Assembly: GCA_002402575.1 (NCBI GenBank)
Contig: DHGD01000074.1
Location: forward strand, 1-25,042
Source: Syntrophomonas sp. UBA4807
Lineage (GTDB): Bacteria; Bacillota; Syntrophomonadia; Syntrophomonadales; Syntrophomonadaceae
Direction of reading: 5' to 3'
Length of the DNA stretch: 25,042 bases
Every line of letters starts with the position of its first letter. The stretch's first letter is position 1. The notes under the pieces are model-generated. The model did no database searches. It was not told where the DNA came from and saw only the letters and a list, made by a program, of their open reading frames with translations. Made by a program: the position numbers and the translations under genes. Shown in pieces: positions 17,717 to 24,813 of this stretch.

Positions 17717-18922
17717 TCAGGTCCGGTAATCGGCATTTATCTTCACATAGTCATAGGAAAGGTCGCATCCCCAGGCGGTGGCTGAAGCCTGGCCGGATTT
17801 CAGGTCCACGATTATGGTTACGGTATCCTTCTCCAATTCCTGCCGCGCCTTGTTCTCATCGAATTTGAGACCCCTGCCGTTTTCGGCCATCTTCTCCCCG
17901 CCCAGATAGATATCCACGCGGTCGGGATCAAAATTGGCCCCGGAATATCCTGCGGCGGCCAGGATGCGGCCCCAGTTGGCGTCATGGCCGAAGATGGCGG
18001 CCTTGGTCAAATTGGAAGCGGTTATGGAGCGGGCAATGGTTCTGGCGTCGGCTTGTTCAGCGGCGTTGACCACCCGCACCTCCATAAGATGGTTGGCGCC
18101 TTCACCGTCACGGGCGATCTTCTTGGCCAGGGCGGTGTTGACATAATCCAGAGCAGCCTTAAAAGCCTGGTAATCCGGGCTATTCTCGTCACTAATCAAC
18201 GGGTTGGCAGCCAAACCGTTGGCCAGGACAACCGCCATATCATTGGTAGACGTGTCCCGGTCCACGCTGATCATGTTGTATGACAGATCGGCCGAGCTTT
18301 TCAGGGCCAGGCCCAAGCAGCGGCTGTCAATATTGGCGTCGGTAGTAATAAAGGCCAGCATAGTAGCCATGTTAGGATGGATCATCCCCGATCCCTTGGC
18401 GATGGCCCCGATGGTGACGGTCCTGCCGCTGAGCTCAAACTGCACCGCGATCTCCTTTTTGACCACATCGGTGGTCATTATGGCCAGGGCTGCGTTGGCC
18501 GAGCCTTGCGGGGAAAGGGTGGCCACCGCCGCCTTGACCCCGGCTTGCACCCGCTCTAGGGGGAGCTGCACCCCGATTACTCCGGTGTGGGCTACCAATA
18601 CGTCGTGAGGATCAAGTTGCAACAGCTCAGCAGTATAAGCTGCTACCGCTATGCTGTTTTCCAAACCCTGTTCACCGGTGCAGGCGTTGGCATTGCCGCT
18701 GTTGATTACTATGGCCTGAGCCTGCCCGTTCTTCAGGTGTTTTTTACACATATCAATACAGGCCGCATGAACCACGTTGGTGGTATATACCGCCGCTGCC
18801 TGGCAGGGCAGGGCGGAATAAATCACAGCCACATCCCGCCGGTTCTTGTATTTAATTTCAGCGTTCACCCCCTGGGCCAGAAAACCCTGTGGCGCGGTTA
18901 CGCCTCCTTCTATAACTTTCAT
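17717..18922 (-). CDS. argJ: Glutamate N-acetyltransferase / ornithine acetyltransferase
   Basis: ArgJ moves the acetyl group from N-acetylornithine to glutamate, recycling it; some members also make N-acetylglutamate from acetyl-CoA. The 401-residue precursor cleaves itself at the Ala-Thr bond in KGSGMIHPNMATMLAF, making Thr187 the nucleophile of the beta chain. INSGNANACTGEQG and GHDANWGRILAAAGYSG are other family landmarks. GGAGGGG precedes the ATG by about 7 nt. No argA or argE is present, as expected with a cyclic pathway. Confidence 0.96.
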   Translation of the reverse strand: MKVIEGGVTAPQGFLAQGVNAEIKYKNRRDVAVIYSALPCQAAAVYTTNVVHAACIDMCKKHLKNGQAQAIVINSGNANACTGEQGLENSIAVAAYTAELLQLDPHDVLVAHTGVIGVQLPLERVQAGVKAAVATLSPQGSANAALAIMTTDVVKKEIAVQFELSGRTVTIGAIAKGSGMIHPNMATMLAFITTDANIDSRCLGLALKSSADLSYNMISVDRDTSTNDMAVVLANGLAANPLISDENSPDYQAFKAALDYVNTALAKKIARDGEGANHLMEVRVVNAAEQADARTIARSITASNLTKAAIFGHDANWGRILAAAGYSGANFDPDRVDIYLGGEKMAENGRGLKFDENKARQELEKDTVTIIVDLKSGQASATAWGCDLSYDYVKINADYRT

Positions 18923-18959
18923 GCTTATTCCCCTCCGTTTTAACTGATCAACCCTGATA

Positions 18960-19997
18960 TTATGGATAAACCCCGGCTCCGGCTATAGCCTCATGCTCGG
19001 GCTGACCGAGAATCAGATTGAGGTTTTGCACCGCCTGCCCCGAGGCCCCGCGGTTCAGGTTGTCAATGGCCGAAACCACGATCACTCTGCGGCTCTGAGG
19101 GTTTACATGCAGACCCAGGTGTACATAATTACTGCCGTACACCCATTTGGTATTGGGCACCGCTTCCCTGGGCAAGACCTTGATGAAGCGCTCTCCCCGA
19201 TAATAATCCTCCAGGGCCTCCCTGACCGCCTGGGGCTTGATACCAGGTCGCAGCCGTGCATAGCAGGTTGTCAAAATGCCACGGTTCATAGGCACCAGGT
19301 GGGGGGTGAAAACCATCTCCACCTCACATCCGGCGGCAAAGCTGAGTTCCTGGGCAATCTCCGGTCCGTGGCGGTGGGTGCCTACCCCATAAGCTTTTAA
19401 GCCCTCATTGACCTCGCAGAAGTGACTGCTCTGTTTCAAGGCACGACCTGCTCCCGATACCCCGCTCTTGGAGTCTATTACCAGGCCTTCAGTTTCCAGC
19501 AGCCCCGCTTTTAACAACGGTGCCAGGGGCACTATGGCGCTGGTAGGGAAACAGCCTGGGTTGGCTATCAGCCGGGCGGTTTTGATTTTTTCCCGGTAAA
19601 GCTCGGGAAGGCCGTACACCGCTTCTTCCAGCAGGCCCGGCTGGGCATGGCTGAGTTCATAATAATTCTCATACAGAGTAGCATCTTTAAGGCGGAAATC
19701 TGCTCCCAGGTCAATGACTTTCATCCCTGCCTCCAGCAGTTGCGGAGCCATATCCATGGACACTCCGTGGGGCAGGGCCAAGAAAACCGCCTCACAACAC
19801 CCTGACAGGTTCTTGATTTGGCTCTCTTCACAACTCAAGTCACATATGCCAGTGAGATGCGGGTATATCTCATCTATGCGCCGCCCCACATTTTCGGTGG
19901 ATAGTACCGTGGTGACCTCCACGGCAGGATGCAGGGCCAGTATTCTCAACAGTTCCGCGGCGGTGTAGCCGTCGCCCACTATGCCGACCTTATGCAC
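18960..19997 (-). CDS. argC: N-acetyl-gamma-glutamyl-phosphate reductase
   Basis: ArgC reduces N-acetylglutamyl phosphate to the semialdehyde with NADPH. The 345 residues show a nucleotide-binding start (VGIVGDGYTAAELLRIL), LALPHGVS, VIDLGADFRL, and the catalytic Cys149 in ANPGCFPTS. The loop GDGYTAAE differs from the usual GATGYTGAE. The start codon is GTG at 19997, with AGGAGG 10 nt before it, slightly long. It is the first gene of the arg operon, about 45 bp downstream of the inferred transcription start. Confidence 0.95.
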   Translation of the reverse strand: MHKVGIVGDGYTAAELLRILALHPAVEVTTVLSTENVGRRIDEIYPHLTGICDLSCEESQIKNLSGCCEAVFLALPHGVSMDMAPQLLEAGMKVIDLGADFRLKDATLYENYYELSHAQPGLLEEAVYGLPELYREKIKTARLIANPGCFPTSAIVPLAPLLKAGLLETEGLVIDSKSGVSGAGRALKQSSHFCEVNEGLKAYGVGTHRHGPEIAQELSFAAGCEVEMVFTPHLVPMNRGILTTCYARLRPGIKPQAVREALEDYYRGERFIKVLPREAVPNTKWVYGSNYVHLGLHVNPQSRRVIVVSAIDNLNRGASGQAVQNLNLILGQPEHEAIAGAGVYP

Positions 19998-20043
19998 TGG
20001 TTTCAGGCCTCCTTGTTGTTCTTTGCACTGGTTGGGAAAAACT

Positions 20044-20079
20044 CTTATAATTATACATCCCGATGTATAATTTTACAAC
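20044..20079. promoter_or_regulatory. Operator in the arg promoter, probably tandem ARG boxes
   Basis: A perfect 24-bp palindrome, arms AATTATACATC (20049-20059) and GATGTATAATT (20062-20072), fills the spacer of the arg promoter. Each arm runs outward as TGTATAATT. Read this way there are two ARG-box-like 14-mers, 20064-20077 and 20044-20057 (minus strand), with centres 20 bp apart; ArgR hexamers bind paired boxes about 21 bp apart. The half-site TGTAT differs from the textbook TGAAT, so ArgR as the ligand is inference. Confidence 0.5.
20050..20078 (-). promoter_or_regulatory. Promoter of the argCJBDFG operon
   Basis: TTGTAA (20073-20078) and a perfect TATAAT (20050-20055) are separated by 17 bp on the minus strand. 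The elements overlap the palindromic operator, so a bound repressor would exclude RNA polymerase. Confidence 0.75.
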
Positions 20080-20214
20080 AGCTATTTACAGACCGCAGCC
20101 ATAACCGGGTACATCGATTTAAGGCCTTTTAACACGGTATTCCGCCTGTGTGCAGGCTGGACGGCGGCGTCCTCCACTAGTATTTCCAGACAATTAAATG
20201 TTTAGAATACAAAA

Positions 20215-20243
20215 GACCCTATGAATATTCCTTTCATAGGGTC
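20215..20243 (-). terminator. Terminator facing the aminotransferase remnant
   Basis: GACCCTATGAA (20215-20225) and TTCATAGGGTC (20233-20243) form a perfect 11-bp stem with a 7-nt loop. On the minus strand it is followed by TTTT. It would end transcripts coming from the selenoprotein/aminotransferase remnant. Confidence 0.65.
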
Positions 20244-20269
20244 CCCATTTATGCAGTGGTGATTAATAT
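20242..20269. repeat. Direct repeat, copy 1
   Basis: This 28-bp sequence, beginning TCCCCATTTATGCAG, recurs at 20311-20338 with three mismatches. The two copies start 69 bp apart. It overlaps the foot of the terminator by two bases. Confidence 0.6.
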
Positions 20270-20310
20270 TTAGGTTTCTGAGCCTAAAAAGGGTTATCCC
20301 GGCCTGCATG

Positions 20311-20338
20311 TCCCCATTTATGCAGCGCTGATTACTAT
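20311..20338. repeat. Direct repeat, copy 2
   Basis: Second copy of the 28-bp repeat, ending 8 bp from the stop codon of the aminotransferase remnant. It contains the palindrome CAGCGCTG. Between the copies is a small TTTAGG/CCTAAA hairpin. Origin unknown: target of a mobile element or a small dispersed repeat. Confidence 0.6.
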
Positions 20339-20345
20339 ACCGTGC

Positions 20346-20423
20346 TTATTTGATGCGCTCCAAGGCCTTCTTAGTTATGCGTGGGGCCGGCACGGTCAGA
20401 GCGATGCGGAGATAACCCTCGCC
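20346..20423 (-). pseudogene. C-terminal remnant of a class I/II aminotransferase
   Basis: The last 25 codons of a PLP aminotransferase survive in a frame different from that of the overlapping Spx/ArsC-like gene. GEGYLRIALTVP followed by a helix ending ALERIK and a stop is the typical C-terminus of aspartate or LL-diaminopimelate-type aminotransferases. The upstream 95 percent of the gene is absent. The break point lies around 20415-20430, where the two genes have been joined by a deletion. Confidence 0.65.
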
Positions 20424-20665
20424 TCTTTTTCTTCCAGGCTGTCCAGGTCCGGTTTCATCTTACGGTAAGCCTGGCTTTTGATGTTTACCAATTCCCTGAT
20501 CCCTAACCCGGCCATTTTAGCCAATTGGCGCAACTCTGTCAGAGTAGGCGGATCTGCCAAGAGATCACGGTAGTCAAAAGCAATCTCATGCTGCGAAAGC
20601 CACGCTTTCGCCTTCTGGCAGGTGCTTCACGATTTAACGCAATAGAAATTCCAGCCCTTATCCAC
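20396..20665 (-). CDS. Candidate selenoprotein of the Spx/ArsC (YffB-like) thioredoxin-fold family, 3'-truncated, UGA as codon 13
   Basis: Read through one in-frame TGA (20627-20629), this frame gives an 89-residue protein starting MDKGWNFYCVKS-U-STCQKAKAWL. The family motif is CxxC in the form CSTC, so the UGA sits exactly at the first redox cysteine (USTC). Later segments fit the family well: FDYRDLLADPPTLTELRQL, GLGIRELVN, SQAYRKMKPDLDSLEEKEA. The GTG start at 20665 has GGGAG 7 nt upstream, supporting initiation before the UGA. A hairpin 15 nt after the UGA (20593-20611) fits a bacterial SECIS. Family members are about 110-120 residues and end with a conserved Arg-Pro loop; here the frame ends at residue 89 where it runs into an aminotransferase remnant. 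It may thus be a shortened selenoprotein or a recent fossil. The alternative is a nonsense mutation of a Cys codon. Confidence 0.6.
20593..20611 (-). promoter_or_regulatory. Candidate bacterial SECIS hairpin
   Basis: On the minus strand GCGAAAGC and GCTTTCGC form a perfect 8-bp stem with loop GTG. The stem begins 15 nt after the UGA and the apical loop 23 nt after it, inside the known bacterial range (about 16-37). The loop begins with G, as the bacterial consensus requires. It lies within the coding sequence, as bacterial SECIS elements do. Confidence 0.6.
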
Positions 20666-20933
20666 AAAATCACTCCCTCTTCCCGCTGTCCTTTACTGCC
20701 GAATAAGTCTCAATTGGGTTTCCCGGATGAAACAGCAGTATTACCCGGCCACTTACTTAATAATACATTATCATCCCATACTCGCCTCAATTTGCCGCGA
20801 TGCCGTTTTACCCCAGGACGCGAATATTTTGCCGTTATTAATGTAACAATCCCTATATAGGTGTCATATCATACATTGTGGGTCTGACACAGCTTGATAG
20901 CCCTTGGTTTTTCTCCCGGGGCTTTCATATAAA
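20666..20933. other. Gene-free stretch between the selenoprotein candidate and the upstream operon's terminator
   Basis: I see no supportable gene. It contains the palindrome CCTATATAGG (20852-20861) next to a 6-bp inverted repeat GTGTCA/TGACAC (20861-20866, 20885-20890), which might be an operator. No promoter with good spacing could be fixed for the minus-strand gene. Confidence 0.5.
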
Positions 20934-20968
20934 AAGGGAGGGGAGAACCTTTGGTTCTTCCCTCCCTT
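20934..20968 (-). terminator. Strong terminator of the amidase-AmmeMemoRadiSam operon
   Basis: A 16-bp stem (20934-20949 with 20953-20968, one G-U pair) with a 3-nt loop is followed on the minus strand by TTTTT. It lies about 125 bp past the radical SAM gene stop. Confidence 0.85.
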
Positions 20969-21093
20969 GCTTATGCAATTTAATGCCCTGCCGAAACTCC
21001 TTTCCTCCCAACGCTGTTGCCCGATACGCATTTTTTATAGTCAGAGCACCCTGCCCTTGCTGCCATGAAGCCGCTTTTGTTAAGTTTATCATT

Positions 21094-22086
21094 CTAGCTG
21101 ACTATATAATCCGCCGCTGCGCCGCACGAACTGCAGCGGCCTGCCTGAAAATGCACCAGTTCGGTACGGTAGTAGGTGCGTCTGATGAGCAGGGCCTGAC
21201 AATTCAAGCAGCGGGTATCATTGCCTTGACCCACATTGCCCAGATAGACAAAGGGAAGATAACGGCCAGCCGCCTGTTGCGCGGCGAGCAGAGTTGATTC
21301 CGGGGTGGGCGGCCGGTGGTAATTGTAGGCCGGGTGGTAGCGGGACAGATGCAGGGGGATGTTACGGTTTACAGAGGCCAGCCAGCTGGCTAAAGCCTCG
21401 ATATCCTCGAGGTTATCGTTATCTTCGGGGATTATCAGGGTGGTTATCTCCACATGGCTGTAGCGGGCAGCCAGTTCTACGCTTCTTTTCACCGGATCCA
21501 GAGTGCCGTGGCACAGCTTTTTATAAAAATCATTCCGAAAGGCTTTGACATCAATGTTGAGAGCGTCGATATAGGGCAGCAGCTGCTCTAAGGGCCGGGC
21601 TTCGATGTAGCCGTTGGTCACCAGCACCACCTTTTGCCCCCGCTCTTTGAGCAGCCGGGCGCAGTCCCAGATGTACTCATACCATACCGATGGTTCGTTA
21701 TAGGTGAAGGCCAGACCGATGGAGCCGCTTTCCCGGCTGCGTTCCGCAAGCATCACCATGGTTTCCGGAGGCACATATTGGGTTTGCGGGTTTTCATGGG
21801 CCAGCGTGTAATTTTGGCAGTAACTGCAGGAGAGATTGCAGCCATACGTGCCGGCAGACAGAATAAAACTGCCGGGGGAAAAATGATATAGCGGCTTTTT
21901 TTCAATGGGATCAAGGGCCAAGGACGCCACCTGCCCATAATTGAAAGTAACCAGGGTTCCGTCCTGATTGCCGCGCACCCTGCAAATGCCTGTGTTTCCA
22001 GCTTTAATTTTGCATTGATGCGGGCACAAGAGGCATTGTACGCCTTGACCCTCAAGCTGTTTATAGTACATGGACTCGGTGCTCAT
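21094..22086 (-). CDS. amrS: AmmeMemoRadiSam system radical SAM enzyme
   Basis: This 330-residue radical SAM protein has the cluster motif CNLSCSYC (Cys83, Cys87, Cys90), and resembles pyruvate-formate-lyase-activating enzymes in this region. An N-terminal cysteine set (Cys18, 21, 25, 35 in CLLCPHQCKIKAGNTGIC) and a C-terminal zinc-ribbon-like set (RCLNC, RCSSC) flank the barrel and are typical of the AmmeMemoRadiSam branch. FTYNEPSVWYEY and IDALNIDVKAF are further landmarks. Its substrate is not established. AGGAGG lies 7 nt before the ATG. It starts 29 bp after the AMMECR1-fusion gene and is clearly in the same operon. The assignment is by family resemblance and neighbour. Confidence 0.9.
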   Translation of the reverse strand: MSTESMYYKQLEGQGVQCLLCPHQCKIKAGNTGICRVRGNQDGTLVTFNYGQVASLALDPIEKKPLYHFSPGSFILSAGTYGCNLSCSYCQNYTLAHENPQTQYVPPETMVMLAERSRESGSIGLAFTYNEPSVWYEYIWDCARLLKERGQKVVLVTNGYIEARPLEQLLPYIDALNIDVKAFRNDFYKKLCHGTLDPVKRSVELAARYSHVEITTLIIPEDNDNLEDIEALASWLASVNRNIPLHLSRYHPAYNYHRPPTPESTLLAAQQAAGRYLPFVYLGNVGQGNDTRCLNCQALLIRRTYYRTELVHFQAGRCSSCGAAADYIVS

Positions 22087-22115
22087 GGAAATCCCTCCTG
22101 TTGTGAGCAGCGTTC

Positions 22116-23513
22116 CTAGGTATAGCGAGTCACCTTGAAGCGTTCGATATTGTAAGGCTCTCTGCTGGAGATGCCCGCCTTCTGAAGGGCTATCTGCAGC
22201 TGCTGTTCAACTGTGTCAACTCCTTCCAGGTCGGGCAACAGCAGGCCCCGTTTCCCCCCTGCACTCACAATCACCCCATATTTTTTAGGGTCGAGCTGAT
22301 CCCTGGTGGCCGCTTCGGGTTTCCCCAGTATGTCCACCGAGTACACCAAATCATCCAACTCCTGGGCCTCCAGCGGTTCAAAGCGGTAATCCTGTGTTCC
22401 CGCGCTTATGGCATTGGCGGCGATTTCTTCTGCCAGGTTGGGGCGCGACGCGGTAATCGTGCCAATACAGCCGCGCAGCTGGCCTTTTTTCTTCAGCGAT
22501 ACGAATGTTCCGGCCCGGCCTTCTTGCAGATCTTTCATATCATCAGGCAGCAGAGGCCGTTTGCCGGTACGTATATATTCCTCCAGAACCATGCGTGCCC
22601 AGCGCACCGGCATGCTCTCAGCCTGGCGCCGCGCCTCTAAAGCACGTTTTTCCTGCTGTCTGAGCTGTTCCAGTATGCTGGCACGCCTGTCCTTGTCCGG
22701 CTCAAACCCGGCCACCAGGTATCCTACCCCAAAAGGTCCCTCATAACTGAAGACCTGGGGCTTAAAGCTCAGTCCATCCAGGGCTCCCAGCATCATTATC
22801 ACCGAGCGGTAACCGCACTCACCGGCATTTTCCCTTAACTGCTCCGGTATTTCCAGAATCCCGGCAACATCTCCCACAGACAGCAGGTCTTTCATCAATT
22901 TATCGAACCGCGGGCCGTCGGGATGGAAACTGTAGGGGCCGTCATTGGTCAGATGATGAGACATATCGCCTGAAGCTACAATGGCAATGCGACGCTTTAA
23001 GGTCTCGGCAGCCTTGCGGATGAGAAGTCCGACCTGATATAAGTCCGCAAGAGGCAGGTAGGCTACACTGAGGGCGACCACTGCAATATCCTGGCAGCCA
23101 CCTTCCCGCAAGTAATGCAGGGGAACCAGAATGCCATGGTCCAGGGTGGCTTGGAATCTATATTTGGCAGCCAGTCCTTCATCAATAGCCACCATAGGTA
23201 TGTCGGCATCGCTGCACAGGCGTCCGATTTCATTCAATAGTTCCAGATCATTGGGGTAAGTCTGTCCCTGCTGGCGGCAGCCAAAATTGCTGAAGTCCCC
23301 GTATAAATTGGGCTCTACCAGGGCTGTGATGGCATCAGCGAACACATTGCCGTGCGGGGTAAAAAAGATGACCGTCTCAGGCCGGGTTTGTGCAATCCGG
23401 TCTGCTACCTGCTTCATAGCGGTGACAGTTGGCTCCACATCCTTAAGCCGTTCTGCCCCGATGTATGGCACTATCAGGGGAGGATGAGGCGACAGGGCAG
23501 CATAGGTCAGCAT
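22116..23513 (-). CDS. amrA: AmmeMemoRadiSam protein: extradiol-dioxygenase/Memo-like domain fused to AMMECR1
   Basis: The 465-residue product is a natural fusion. Residues 1 to about 265 resemble class III extradiol dioxygenases (LigB) and Memo, with histidines in LSPHPPLIVPYIG and FFTPHGNVF and in DMSHHLTNDGPY placed like a metal site. From about 285 the chain is an AMMECR1 domain with the hallmark LRGCIG (346-351), then DYRFEPLEAQELDDLVYSVDIL and GKRGLLLPDLEGVDTVEQQL. The function of the system is poorly defined; coupling to a radical SAM enzyme suggests a modification. The ATG at 23513 has AAGGAG 8 nt upstream; a longer frame extends 11 codons and overlaps the amidase stop. Confidence 0.9.
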   Translation of the reverse strand: MLTYAALSPHPPLIVPYIGAERLKDVEPTVTAMKQVADRIAQTRPETVIFFTPHGNVFADAITALVEPNLYGDFSNFGCRQQGQTYPNDLELLNEIGRLCSDADIPMVAIDEGLAAKYRFQATLDHGILVPLHYLREGGCQDIAVVALSVAYLPLADLYQVGLLIRKAAETLKRRIAIVASGDMSHHLTNDGPYSFHPDGPRFDKLMKDLLSVGDVAGILEIPEQLRENAGECGYRSVIMMLGALDGLSFKPQVFSYEGPFGVGYLVAGFEPDKDRRASILEQLRQQEKRALEARRQAESMPVRWARMVLEEYIRTGKRPLLPDDMKDLQEGRAGTFVSLKKKGQLRGCIGTITASRPNLAEEIAANAISAGTQDYRFEPLEAQELDDLVYSVDILGKPEAATRDQLDPKKYGVIVSAGGKRGLLLPDLEGVDTVEQQLQIALQKAGISSREPYNIERFKVTRYT

Positions 23514-23539
23514 GGTAATCGCTCCTTCTTTATGCCGGG

Positions 23540-24265
23540 CTACCATCCCGGATAGTTTTCTATTTCCGCATCATAAGTCCTCACTTGGGCCTGAGCGATC
23601 CCGGCAAAAATAGCCCGGGCCAGACGATCCTGGTATTCTGGATCGACCAAGAGGCTGGCCTCCATGGGGTTGGAAATAAAACCCACCTCTACGATAACAG
23701 CCGGCATTTGTGTATTACGCAAAATGTAATAATCCCCCGGGGCCGCTTTGCGTTTAGTATTCCCCAATTGTTGGGTAATTTCCTCCTGGATCATGACCGC
23801 CGCCAGTTTGCTGGGCTGGCTGGAAGAGTTGTAAAACACCTGGGCTCCCGACCAGCGCGGGCTGGGGTCGGCATTGGTATGGATGCTGATAAATAAGTCT
23901 GCCTTGACTTCATTGGCTCTTTGCGCCCTTAGTTTTAAATCTTCGCGTTTACGGGCGGCTATGGTACCGCTGAATCCGTCACCCACCAGATCGCGGTCTT
24001 CAGTGCGCAGCAAGACCACCATAGCCCCGGCTTCGCTCAAGCGCTGCGCCAGAAGCTTACTAATCGACAGGGTGATCTCTTTTTCAACATAAGCCCCCCG
24101 GGAGGCCCCGGGATCACAGCCACCGTGCCCAGGGTCGATGACAATCACTTTACTGGCTAAGGCATAGGCGGGAATGACACTTTCCCGTGCCGGCAGGCTT
24201 AGCCATACCGCCGCAATTAAAAGTATGGAAAAGGTCGAAATAACAGCAGTCTGGTATATCTTCAT
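23540..24265 (-). CDS. N-acetylmuramoyl-L-alanine amidase (Amidase_3, CwlD-like)
   Basis: This 241-residue protein has an N-terminal membrane segment or signal peptide (residues 5-25, ending near AYA at 33-35) followed by a zinc amidase domain. The ligands are His47 in VIDPGHGG, Glu61 in YVEKEIT, His129 in SIHTNAD, and the catalytic Glu193 in VEVGFISNP. It cleaves the bond between muramic acid and the stem peptide; the size and single domain are like CwlD, which makes muramic lactam in spore cortex. The ATG at 24265 has only a weak upstream site; a GTG nine codons earlier, with GAGGTGG before it, is an alternative. First gene of the operon with the AMMECR1 fusion, 26 bp away. Confidence 0.88.
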   Translation of the reverse strand: MKIYQTAVISTFSILLIAAVWLSLPARESVIPAYALASKVIVIDPGHGGCDPGASRGAYVEKEITLSISKLLAQRLSEAGAMVVLLRTEDRDLVGDGFSGTIAARKREDLKLRAQRANEVKADLFISIHTNADPSPRWSGAQVFYNSSSQPSKLAAVMIQEEITQQLGNTKRKAAPGDYYILRNTQMPAVIVEVGFISNPMEASLLVDPEYQDRLARAIFAGIAQAQVRTYDAEIENYPGW

Positions 24266-24467
24266 GGGGATATAGTAGACCCCTGTTTTAAACACACCGC
24301 CACCTCTGTTCCTAAAAATGTTGCTATTTCTTATATATGCACCAAATCTGGAATCTAGTAGGAGCAGAACAATCAACATGGCGACGGTTGCCTTATGCCT
24401 CTACCGATCATTATCCTTCCTTATTTTAAAATAGATGTTAAAATATTGATCCAATCCCGAATTAAAA

Positions 24468-24498
24468 ATGACACAAAGTAAGCTTTAAATTGTGTCAT
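24468..24498 (-). terminator. AT-rich terminator or palindrome after the small zinc-ribbon ORF
   Basis: ATGACACAA (24468-24476) and TTGTGTCAT (24490-24498) form a perfect 9-bp stem with a 13-nt loop. On the minus strand it is followed by TTTTT, which fits a terminator for the ORF ending at 24504. The same perfect palindrome could also serve as an operator. Confidence 0.5.
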
Positions 24499-24503
24499 AA
24501 AGT

Positions 24504-24626
24504 TTACGATAAATTTTTCAACTGATGGCAGTGGCGGCAACAATCTTCAGTGCTTAAGTAGTTCTCCGCTCTCATAATCGTAATAGCTCTCATGCAATGA
24601 CCACACTTTCCGCAAAAATATCGCAT
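24504..24626 (-). CDS. Possible 40-aa zinc-ribbon miniprotein or 3' remnant
   Basis: The frame starts MRYFCGKCGHCMRAI and ends with EDCCRHCHQLKNLS. The six cysteines in CGKCGHC and CCRHC, with two nearby histidines, look like a zinc knuckle such as those in small phage or mobile-element regulators. I do not recognise a family. There is no good Shine-Dalgarno site before the ATG; the frame is open upstream for 16 more codons (including a TTG eight codons before the ATG), so this may be the tail of a decayed gene. A 7-bp hairpin (24630-24636 with 24649-24655) precedes it. The downstream terminator supports expression. Confidence 0.35.
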   Translation of the reverse strand: MRYFCGKCGHCMRAITIMRAENYLSTEDCCRHCHQLKNLS

Positions 24627-24652
24627 AATAGTGTTTACTAATTTTTTCAAAC

Positions 24653-24723
24653 ACTCATGTTGAAAATCAACTGTTCATGTCCAAATTCCAACCGTTCATG
24701 TCTAATTTACAGCAGTACATGTC
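24653..24723. repeat. Four CATGT motifs at a 20-21 bp period
   Basis: CATGT occurs at 24656, 24676, 24697 and 24718. Copies 2-4 extend to GTTCATGTC, GTTCATGTC and GTACATGTC. Spacing is 20, 21 and 21 bp, two turns of the helix, so all sites face one side of the DNA. Such arrays occur at the ends of IS21-type elements as transposase-binding repeats and in operators. No transposase is within the window. Confidence 0.55.
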
Positions 24724-24813
24724 TTATTTTGTTTATCGTGGATATTTTTGGGATTTATTATGATAAAATTCTTGTATGGTCGAATCAATAGATTTCATGA
24801 AGGAGGTGAAAAA

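Noticed and set aside
20525..20860. 111-residue plus-strand open frame
   Set aside because: It lies antisense to the 5' half of the Spx/ArsC-like gene, has no ribosome site and has an unlikely composition.
20878..21297. 139-residue plus-strand open frame
   Set aside because: It crosses the strong terminator and overlaps the 3' end of the radical SAM gene on the other strand; it is a shadow frame.
24653..24723. CRISPR array
   Set aside because: The repeated unit is only 5-9 bp with a 20-21 bp period; CRISPR repeats are longer and spacers would be about 30 bp.
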